A stretch of 36,995 bases of DNA from Bacteroidia bacterium (lineage in GTDB: Bacteria; Bacteroidota; Bacteroidia; Bacteroidales; Dysgonomonadaceae). Below the pieces are notes generated by a model. That model was not told where the DNA came from, did no database searches, and saw nothing but the letters and a program-made list of their open reading frames with translations. The stretch's first letter is position 1. Each line of letters opens with the position of its first letter. The stretch is taken from contig JAUNUM010000021.1 in assembly GCA_030538215.1 (NCBI GenBank), positions 1 through 36,995 on the forward strand, written 5' to 3'. Below, in pieces: positions 25,211 to 31,586 of the stretch. Position numbers and translations under genes: made by a program.

Positions 25211-25915
25211 CTATTCAAAATTAATTGATAATACAATCATTCGTTGAGTTGCTTTTGCAAGCGATAATGGATATTTCATCAATTCTTGTTCCGCTAAATC
25301 GGGTCTGTTTTTCTCAAGAATATCCGTCAGACCGAAACAAAACTTAAGTTCGGGACAAAGTTTGAAATAAGGCAAATAAAAATCATATCCCACTCCAATT
25401 TCAATTCCATAATCGTATGGTTTTAATAAAATAGGTTGACCTTTTCGTGGTGCCAGTTCAACGCTGCCATATCCTCCAACAACAAAGTACGGACGATAAT
25501 TATTTATTCGACCCGCAGTCAGTTTTAACTGTAATGGCAGTGTAATATAATTGTTTCTCAAGCCGGTTTTAAACTCTTCACCGGAAGTTTGTTCTTTAAA
25601 AACAAAACCCTTACCACCCAAATGTAATGTAGGTATTGCCCTTAAGTTCATAAAACTGTTGAGATACAAATCGGTAATAATTCCCACACTAAATCCGGGA
25701 GAGTAGGAGGGGATTTCGGAAAACCACACTTCGCCGTTTTTATTCGTATATCCTGATTGCGTCAGCAACAAATCTTGCGTATGCATACCTACCATAAAAC
25801 CGAAGTGAAAGATTTTATGATCGGCATACGGCTGATTTTGTAGCTTTTGTTGTTGTCCAAATGCTTGTATCGATAGCATGATGGATGCTACAAACAAAAC
25901 GATAAACTTTTTCAT
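25211..25915 (-). CDS. porT: Type IX secretion system barrel protein PorT
   Basis: A 234-residue outer-membrane barrel with signal peptide ending near AFGQ. Motifs recalled from PorT are present: HFGFMVGMHTQDLLL, PSYSPGFSVGIITDLYLN, ITLPLQLKLTAGRINNYRPY and YDYGIEIGVGYDFYLPYFKLCPELKF, and it ends in RMIVLSINFE. PorT is required in T9SS secretion and gliding bacteria, and its gene usually stands apart from the main por cluster, as here. The assignment is from motif memory. A generic PorT-like porin-family protein is the alternative. It implies that the genome carries a T9SS. Confidence 0.8.
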   Translation of the reverse strand: MKKFIVLFVASIMLSIQAFGQQQKLQNQPYADHKIFHFGFMVGMHTQDLLLTQSGYTNKNGEVWFSEIPSYSPGFSVGIITDLYLNSFMNLRAIPTLHLGGKGFVFKEQTSGEEFKTGLRNNYITLPLQLKLTAGRINNYRPYFVVGGYGSVELAPRKGQPILLKPYDYGIEIGVGYDFYLPYFKLCPELKFCFGLTDILEKNRPDLAEQELMKYPLSLAKATQRMIVLSINFE

Positions 25916-26123
25916 TATAGTTTAAACGTTCTTTAAATGCGGTTATTATAAATTTTGTATAAAATATTTTATTTGGAAATCGTAAGAATAAACAATATTT
26001 TTTTAATCGATAAGATATATATTATCAAGGAACTATTACTCTTTTTGAGTAAACTTTTAAAAAAAAAGTTTTTTAGATTGAAACTAAACTTTAAACAAAC
26101 TTTCGTATTTTTAAAAAACTATG

Positions 26124-26131
26124 TATCTTTG
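26124..26131 (+). promoter_or_regulatory. -7 box for the ferredoxin gene
   Basis: TATCTTTG matches TAnnTTTG exactly, with a TTTC-type -33 sequence near 26101. It lies 58 bp upstream of the ferredoxin ATG. The rest of 25916-26189 is AT-rich and holds nothing else I can support. Confidence 0.55.
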
Positions 26132-26189
26132 TGCGGAATTTTTATGAAAAAATTATCACAGTACATTATTAACTAACAAATTATTTATT

Positions 26190-26357
26190 ATGGCTTACGT
26201 AATTAATGAAGATTGTATTGCTTGTGGAACCTGCATTGACGAATGCCCTGTTGAAGCTATTTCTGAAGGTGATATCTACGTGATTGATCCCGATATTTGC
26301 ACCGACTGTGGCACTTGTGCAGAAGTTTGTCCAACTGAAGCAATTCATCCGGCTTAA
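26190..26357 (+). CDS. 2[4Fe-4S] ferredoxin
   Basis: A 55-residue low-potential electron carrier, shorter than usual ORF-calling limits. Two classic clusters are visible: C9-x2-C12-x2-C15-x3-C19-P and C37-x2-C40-x2-C43-x3-C47-P, with the usual swap of the last cysteine between sites. The size and MAYVINEDCIACGTCIDECP opening match clostridial-type ferredoxins of anaerobic Bacteroidales. Likely partners are pyruvate:ferredoxin oxidoreductase and similar enzymes elsewhere in the genome. Monocistronic, with its own promoter and a strong terminator directly after. Confidence 0.95.
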   Translation: MAYVINEDCIACGTCIDECPVEAISEGDIYVIDPDICTDCGTCAEVCPTEAIHPA

Positions 26358-26379
26358 TATATACCGGACAAAATTCTAA

Positions 26380-26415
26380 AAGGCTGAGTGATTATTTCAT
26401 TCAGCCTTATTTTTT
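26380..26415 (+). terminator. Intrinsic terminator of the ferredoxin gene
   Basis: AAGGCTGA pairs with TCAGCCTT, extended inward by a G-U, a T-A and a G-C pair, loop ATTATTT, followed by ATTTTTT. It begins 22 bp after the stop codon. Confidence 0.85.
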
Positions 26416-26464
26416 ATTACTTTTCAGCATATAAAACAACACATCCTTTTCAGAATGAAGTGTT

Positions 26465-27088
26465 TTACTGTATTGGCAGGTAAATTAACTTCTTAGTTTC
26501 GAAAAATGGTTCGGAGAAGTAGTTGCTGAGCGAAAAAGATTCTACTTTATTTTTAAAGGAAGAAAGTTCCGATGTTAAATCACCACCTTTTAGGCAAATA
26601 ATTCCGTTGGGAAGTGCATTTTTTTGTTCGGGTGAGATGTTTTTCTGCACAATTTTCACTAAATCGGGTAATGGCATTACTGCGCGACTAACAACAAAAT
26701 CGAATTTCCGTTTTTCATCTTCCATGCGTGAATGTGCACATTCTACATTTTGTAACCCGATGGCTTGCGAAATTTGACGTGCAACATTTACTTTTTTCCC
26801 AATACTGTCTAACAATAAAAAATTGACTTCGGGAAAAAATATTGCCAACGGAACTCCTGGAAAACCTCCACCGGTTCCAACATCCATTATTGATGTTTTG
26901 GGTTGAAAGTGAATATATCTCGCAATAGCAAGTGAATGTAAAACGTGATGCAAATAAAGATTGTCGATATCTTTGCGGGATATGACATTTATTTTGGAAT
27001 TCCAATCGGAATATAAGTCAAAAAGTGCATCAAACTGCTCTTTTTGCCTGGTGGATAGCGAAGTGAAATATTTCTCAATTATACTCAC
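26465..27088 (-). CDS. rsmG: 16S rRNA (guanine(527)-N7)-methyltransferase RsmG
   Basis: Methylates G527 in the 530 loop of 16S rRNA using S-adenosylmethionine. The protein has 207 residues. The SAM-binding motif I is MDVGTGGGFPGVPLAI at about 68-83, the upstream segment LYLHHVLHSLAI and the FVVSRAV block are conserved. The start is a GTG at 27086-27088 that overlaps the TAG of the DUF3298 gene by one base, so translation is probably coupled. Loss of RsmG is known to give low-level streptomycin resistance in other bacteria. Confidence 0.95.
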   Translation of the reverse strand: MSIIEKYFTSLSTRQKEQFDALFDLYSDWNSKINVISRKDIDNLYLHHVLHSLAIARYIHFQPKTSIMDVGTGGGFPGVPLAIFFPEVNFLLLDSIGKKVNVARQISQAIGLQNVECAHSRMEDEKRKFDFVVSRAVMPLPDLVKIVQKNISPEQKNALPNGIICLKGGDLTSELSSFKNKVESFSLSNYFSEPFFETKKLIYLPIQ

Positions 27089-27984
27089 TACAACTTAGAT
27101 AGTTTAAAAGCGATGGAACCTTCACGCAACAACGAACGGATTACTCCATACGGAATAAAAATTTCAGGCGCTTGCAATTGATAAGCAGAGTATTCACCTT
27201 TGTTAAACGTGTAAATAATACCTTTGTCGGTAATAAGAAAATTTTTATTCGGTAGAATTTCATCGATACCAAAAAAACCCAAATCTTCAAGTTCTTGAAT
27301 AGATTTCACGTTATTTGCTTCCATCAACGAATTCTGAATTATTGGGCGTAAAGCCATATCGTATCCGGCAGAAAAAATATCACTTTCGGTTATTAATTCA
27401 CCATTTGACAGATCAAGTACATAGTTTCTATTGGTTTCATATGACATTCGTCCGCCTTTATTGTTTGTTTGTTTCACCTTAAACGAAATAATGCCGTATT
27501 GATTATAAACAATAGAATCGGAAATATTTTCGTAGTAAGAATAAAAGATTTCAGGAAGATAAGCTTGATCATCTTCGGTGAGGTACAAATCATCATTTGA
27601 CTGTTTCTGTGTAGGTTTATTAATCTTATAAATCTCCGCGTCGCTTTGATAGTTATTGATGTAATTCTGTGCATATTTGTCAACTGCTTCCTGTGCAGAT
27701 AAACTATCATAATCTGCTCCGATAACGGTTCTCAAAAAAACACGTTTGGCTGTCTGGCTATCGAAATTAGCAATACTATTCGGATAAACAAGGTTCAATG
27801 TCAGGTTACAAGAAGGGTTTTCCGGATTGTTATCTAGAAAATGTTCCTTTTCAAAGTTTATTGTATTAAACTCAACTCCATTATCAGCCTTGAACATACT
27901 TTTCGTATTGCTATTGCACGAGAGCAATAATGAAGAAAGCAAAATAGCTATGAATAACAATAACTTAAATACTTTTAGTCTCAT
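27088..27984 (-). CDS. DUF3298/RsiV-like lipoprotein
   Basis: A 298-residue lipoprotein with lipobox cysteine at residue 23 (LLLSC). The C-terminal half resembles the DUF3298 domain (about 180-285), with NYVLDLSNGELITESDIFS, then NFLITDKGIIYTFNKGEYS and PEIFIPYGVIRSLL. This domain occurs in RsiV, which binds lysozyme in Bacillus, and in many uncharacterised bacterial lipoproteins. No anti-sigma segment is present, so a signalling role is not implied. Upstream of and overlapping rsmG. Confidence 0.78.
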   Translation of the reverse strand: MRLKVFKLLLFIAILLSSLLLSCNSNTKSMFKADNGVEFNTINFEKEHFLDNNPENPSCNLTLNLVYPNSIANFDSQTAKRVFLRTVIGADYDSLSAQEAVDKYAQNYINNYQSDAEIYKINKPTQKQSNDDLYLTEDDQAYLPEIFYSYYENISDSIVYNQYGIISFKVKQTNNKGGRMSYETNRNYVLDLSNGELITESDIFSAGYDMALRPIIQNSLMEANNVKSIQELEDLGFFGIDEILPNKNFLITDKGIIYTFNKGEYSAYQLQAPEIFIPYGVIRSLLREGSIAFKLSKL

Positions 27985-28003
27985 CTGTTAAAAAATATGT
28001 ATG

Positions 28004-28011
28004 CAAATATA
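28004..28011 (-). promoter_or_regulatory. -7 box for the DUF3298/rsmG unit
   Basis: Minus-strand TATATTTG matches TAnnTTTG, 20 bp upstream of the start codon at 27984. Confidence 0.45.
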
Positions 28012-28043
28012 CACATTTTATTTTGCATTGTCCATTATTTACA

Positions 28044-28076
28044 AAAAAAGAGAATGCGTAATACATTCTCTTTTTT
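28044..28076 (-). terminator. Intrinsic terminator of the cydAB operon
   Basis: AAAAAAGAGAATG at 28044-28056 pairs perfectly over 13 bases with 28064-28076, loop CGTAATA. The A-run at the left end gives a T-run at the 3' side of the minus-strand transcript. It lies 48 bp past the cydB stop. Confidence 0.85.
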
Positions 28077-28123
28077 GTCTGACAACACTTGTTGTCTATA
28101 AGTTTAATGTTTGAATATTTCAA

Positions 28124-29278
28124 TCAATAAGCATGTCCGTCTTCGGCTAAATCTTCGAGTTTCATTTTTTTCTTTTCCAATACTCGCCACGCGTAAACAA
28201 TATACGCAAGAACAAAAGGAACTAAAAGCGATACTATTGACATTGCTGTTAACGTGAATTCGCTGGACGATGAATTTTGCACGGTAAGCGAACTTTGCAA
28301 ATTGGTGTAAGAAGGATAATATGCGGTATTGTTATATCCGGCAACTAAAAGCAACATTGTTACTGTTAGTACCGTACCAATTCCGGCAAACCAAATACCT
28401 TTATTAAACGACTTGTTAAGTGCCGTACCTAAAACTCCCCATAAAACAGCTACAACGCCAATTAGAAAAATAATAAGCACTACCGGCATTTGAAGAAAGT
28501 TATTAAGATATTTGTAAGATTCCATAGATACTATCTTTGTGTCGGGATCAACAGCGTATCCGTCAGAAACCAATGTCCAAATTAAGAAAGCAAGAAAGAA
28601 AACAACAAATGGAATTCCATTATACAATGTATATCTTCTTGATCTTTCGTGTAACACATCGTGGTCTAATCTGTTTACAAAAAACAAACTTGCCAATGTC
28701 CTGGCCAAGAAAAGAACGGCCAATCCTAAGCACCAGTTTCTTGGGTTTCCTAAAGCCTCAAGCCCGTGAAGTGAATTATCCCATCCACTCATCACATTTG
28801 TGCTTGCTCCAAGGTTTACTAAATTTACTTTGTTGATTGTAAATTCCGATCCGGTAAAGAAAGTGGCAACGGCAACTCCTAACACGAAAGTTCCTACAAT
28901 TCCGTTGAAAAACAGAAATGCCCGATAGGTTTTGGGGCCAAACACGTTGCCCGGTTTCGATTGAAATTCATACGAAACGGCTTGTACTACAAAAGAGAAT
29001 AAAAGTAGCATCCAAACCCAGTAGGCACCACCAAAACTTGTGGCATAAAATAAGGGGAACGATGCAAAGAAAGCACCTCCAAACGTTACTAACGTGGTGA
29101 ATGTGTATTCCCACTTGCGACCAAGAGCGTTTATAACTAATTTTTTCTCATCCTCTGTTTTCGAAATCGAATTAATCATCGATTGTCCGCCTTGTACAAA
29201 AAGCAGAAATACCAGTAATCCTCCAAGCAGCGATATTATAAACCACCAATAATTCTGTAAAAATTCGTAAGTTATCAT
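28124..29278 (-). CDS. cydB: Cytochrome bd ubiquinol oxidase subunit II
   Basis: The second subunit of the bd-type terminal oxidase, which reduces O2 to water with high affinity and builds a proton gradient without pumping. The protein has 384 residues with about eight membrane helices. The family start YEFLQNYWWFIISLLGGLLVFLLFVQGGQS and the GRKWEYTFTTLVTFGGAFFASFPLFYA region are conserved. It sits 44 bp behind cydA. Two-subunit oxidases of this kind support micro-oxic respiration in otherwise anaerobic Bacteroidales. Confidence 0.96.
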   Translation of the reverse strand: MITYEFLQNYWWFIISLLGGLLVFLLFVQGGQSMINSISKTEDEKKLVINALGRKWEYTFTTLVTFGGAFFASFPLFYATSFGGAYWVWMLLLFSFVVQAVSYEFQSKPGNVFGPKTYRAFLFFNGIVGTFVLGVAVATFFTGSEFTINKVNLVNLGASTNVMSGWDNSLHGLEALGNPRNWCLGLAVLFLARTLASLFFVNRLDHDVLHERSRRYTLYNGIPFVVFFLAFLIWTLVSDGYAVDPDTKIVSMESYKYLNNFLQMPVVLIIFLIGVVAVLWGVLGTALNKSFNKGIWFAGIGTVLTVTMLLLVAGYNNTAYYPSYTNLQSSLTVQNSSSSEFTLTAMSIVSLLVPFVLAYIVYAWRVLEKKKMKLEDLAEDGHAY

Positions 29279-29322
29279 AATTTGCTAATGTTTTAAAGTT
29301 TATAAATATATTCTGTGAAAGA

Positions 29323-30870
29323 TTAAAAATCAGGTCCTTTTCGAATCTGTTTCAGCATAATAGTAACTTCTGCTACGAGTAAAACTGTAAACAATACCGC
29401 GAAAAGAATAAAAGTGGTGATCACATTACCGGCTGAAACTGCCGATGCTGCTGCCTGAACAGGCAATACATCCTGAATTGTCCACGGTTGGCGTCCCATT
29501 TCGGCAACAACCCATCCAAACTGGCTTGCTAAATATGCCAATGCAATACTCCATAGAGCAACATACTGCAATGCCGTGAAGTTTTCTAATTTTTTCTTTC
29601 TGTGATAATACCAAACTACAGCAAAGAATAAAATAAAATATCCTCCAACTATTACCATAAAGCGGAACATATAGAAGGTAAGCGGAACATTTGGAATCAT
29701 ATCCTCTTCTTTTTCAAGAAATCCATAACCAAAATAGCTGTAATTGTCTTTAATTATTGTTTCGAAATTGGCGGCATCAGCATCTCGTCCTTCGCTTTTT
29801 GCCTGTTGAAAATCAGCCAATGCTTTATGCGCAAGCAATCCCCGATCTCTTTTTTCTTTGAAAGATAATGCAGTTGTTCCATCTTGCAAGGTATATCCAC
29901 CATCTATTATATCTTTAATTCCGGGTACAAAAGCGTTGAGGTTTCTGTATCCCATTAAAGACAATAGTTTTGGAAGTTCTACTTTGAAAATGTAAGGATC
30001 AACGTTGTCATTATAGGCTTCTTTTTTGGGATTTAATAAACCAACCGCAACTAAACCGGCTCCCTCTTTACCTTCGTATAAACCTTCCATAGCGGCAAGT
30101 TTCATTGGTTGCTTTTGTGCAACTTGATAACCGGAACCGTCTCCGGTAATAGCGATTAAAATAAAAGAGATTAATCCGAATATAGCTGCAACTTTTATAC
30201 TTCTGAGAGCAAAGTCTTGATTTCTTTTTTTAATCAGATACCAGCTGCTAACTCCAACCACAAAAGCGGCTCCAAGTCCCCACGATGAAGTAACCGTGTG
30301 AAAAAATTTGTTTATCGCTACAGGTGATCCGGCTACTGCCCAAAAACTTACCATCTCGTTTCTCATAGTTTCCGGATTGAATTCCATCCCAATTGGATAT
30401 TGCATCCAGGCGTTTGCTACGAGAATCCAAAAAGCTGATAAAGTGGCTCCCAGAGTTACCATCCAAGTTGAGAATAAGTGCATTTTCTTACTTACACGAG
30501 TCCAACCGAAAAACATGATGGAGATAAATGTTGCTTCAAGGAAGAATGCCACAATTCCTTCAATAGCCAGTGGAGCACCAAAAATATCACCTACGAATAA
30601 ACTGTAATTTGACCAGTTTGTTCCGAACTGAAATTCCATAATAATACCCGTTGCTACTCCAATAGCGAAATTGATACCGAAAATAATTTGCCAAAACTTG
30701 GCAGTTTTTTTCCATTTCTCATCCCCTGTCCTCACGTAGATGGTTTCCATGATAGACATAATCACGGCTAATCCAAGCGTAAGCGGAACAAAAATCCAAT
30801 GATAGGCGGCTGTTAAGGCAAATTGTCCTCTTGCCCAATCAACTGCTGCTGCATTCAGTAATAAGTCCAT
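29323..30870 (-). CDS. cydA: Cytochrome bd ubiquinol oxidase subunit I
   Basis: The catalytic subunit carrying hemes b558, b595 and d. The protein has 515 residues with about nine helices. A conserved histidine sits near residue 24 (TAAYHWIFVPLTLGL), the EFQFGTNWSNYS and GRQPWTIQDVLP motifs are present, and the quinone-binding Q-loop begins with KQPMKLAAMEGLY. A long insert of about 100 residues between VGLLNPKKEAY and NYSYFGYGFL is seen in Bacteroidota CydA proteins. First full gene of the pair, preceded by a DUF4492 remnant and a DUF3467 gene on the same strand. Confidence 0.96.
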   Translation of the reverse strand: MDLLLNAAAVDWARGQFALTAAYHWIFVPLTLGLAVIMSIMETIYVRTGDEKWKKTAKFWQIIFGINFAIGVATGIIMEFQFGTNWSNYSLFVGDIFGAPLAIEGIVAFFLEATFISIMFFGWTRVSKKMHLFSTWMVTLGATLSAFWILVANAWMQYPIGMEFNPETMRNEMVSFWAVAGSPVAINKFFHTVTSSWGLGAAFVVGVSSWYLIKKRNQDFALRSIKVAAIFGLISFILIAITGDGSGYQVAQKQPMKLAAMEGLYEGKEGAGLVAVGLLNPKKEAYNDNVDPYIFKVELPKLLSLMGYRNLNAFVPGIKDIIDGGYTLQDGTTALSFKEKRDRGLLAHKALADFQQAKSEGRDADAANFETIIKDNYSYFGYGFLEKEEDMIPNVPLTFYMFRFMVIVGGYFILFFAVVWYYHRKKKLENFTALQYVALWSIALAYLASQFGWVVAEMGRQPWTIQDVLPVQAAASAVSAGNVITTFILFAVLFTVLLVAEVTIMLKQIRKGPDF

Positions 30871-30904
30871 AGATCTTTAAAAGATTAAATTGTTAATAAT
30901 TCTA

Positions 30905-31033
30905 TTATTTATTTTCAGAACCAAAAGATCTTTCGATCACTTGTTCACGTACATATCCTGCTCTTTCTGATTCATCGTTAACTTGCGATTTTAGAAAATT
31001 AGGAAAAAAGATGGGTTTTAAAAAGGCAAACAT
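30905..31033 (-). CDS. DUF4492-like small membrane protein, N-terminally truncated
   Basis: A 42-residue ORF from an ATG at 31031-31033: it opens MFAFLKPIFFPNFLKSQVND and continues with ESERAGYVREQVIERSFG. This matches my recollection of the C-terminal half of DUF4492, a ~75-residue single-helix family encoded just upstream of cydA in Bacteroidota. In-frame codons reach nine residues further upstream, ending at a TGA, so the N-terminal half (with the conserved aromatic and GR-x-LW region) is missing and no other frame supplies it. The frame lies between DUF3467 and cydA. It may be a degraded relic or a minimal functional form. Confidence 0.5.
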   Translation of the reverse strand: MFAFLKPIFFPNFLKSQVNDESERAGYVREQVIERSFGSENK

Positions 31034-31090
31034 TATGATGAGCTTTATAATTACTATTATTCATTTAAAATTTAAATAGAGAAAGGCTGA

Positions 31091-31402
31091 CTAAGCCTGT
31101 CCCATTCCACCAATGGGTGGAAGAAAGCCGGGGTTTTCGTTATTTACCGAAATAGTCCCATTCATTTTTTCAAATTTATCAATATTATCTCTCAATGCTG
31201 AGAGAAGTCTTTTTGCGTGTTCGGGTGTGAGAATAATACGCGACTTTACTTTTGCTTTGGGAATACCCGGAACAATTCGCACAAAATCTATCACAAACTC
31301 CGAAGAAGAGTGTGAAATAATCGCTAAATTTGAATAAGTTCCCTGAGCAATTTCTTCTGTGAGTTCTATTTGAATTTGATTATCGTTGCTGAAATTTTCC
31401 AT
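31091..31402 (-). CDS. DUF3467 family protein
   Basis: A 103-residue soluble protein. The body from IQIELTEEIAQGTYSNLA through FVIDFVRIVPGIPKAKV and SRIILTPEHAKRLLSAL matches DUF3467, whose members are small and mostly of unknown function, and the C terminus is Gly/Pro-rich (PPIGGMGQA). It has a -7 box at 31477-31484. Together with the truncated DUF4492 ORF it may be co-transcribed with cydAB, as no terminator lies between. Confidence 0.85.
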   Translation of the reverse strand: MENFSNDNQIQIELTEEIAQGTYSNLAIISHSSSEFVIDFVRIVPGIPKAKVKSRIILTPEHAKRLLSALRDNIDKFEKMNGTISVNNENPGFLPPIGGMGQA

Positions 31403-31476
31403 TGACTAAGAAACTAAACATTAAGTGTAGAAAAGATTAATAAGCCAAACAAAGAAATGTAAAATTTCTTAAACTA

Positions 31477-31484
31477 CAAAGTTA
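31477..31484 (-). promoter_or_regulatory. -7 box for the DUF3467/cydAB unit
   Basis: Minus-strand TAACTTTG matches TAnnTTTG exactly, 75 bp upstream of the DUF3467 start codon. Confidence 0.5.
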
Positions 31485-31522
31485 TCTATAAAAGAAAATT
31501 GAGAAATGTCCCTTTTTAAACT

Positions 31523-31551
31523 AAAAATGTCCCATTTTTAGGGACATTTTT
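31523..31551 (-). terminator. Intrinsic terminator of the transhydrogenase operon
   Basis: AAAAATGTCCC at 31523-31533 pairs perfectly with 31541-31551, loop ATTTTTA. It lies 36 bp past the pntB stop. A second copy of the arm AAATGTCCC at 31504-31512 could pair alternatively with the same GGGACATTT arm. Confidence 0.75.
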
Positions 31552-31586
31552 ATAATAAGTGTATGTAATAAATCTTTGTTGGATTT

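Noticed and set aside
25955..26176. 73-residue plus-strand ORF upstream of the ferredoxin
   Set aside because: Low-complexity AT-rich translation that covers the ferredoxin promoter; no domain or signal.
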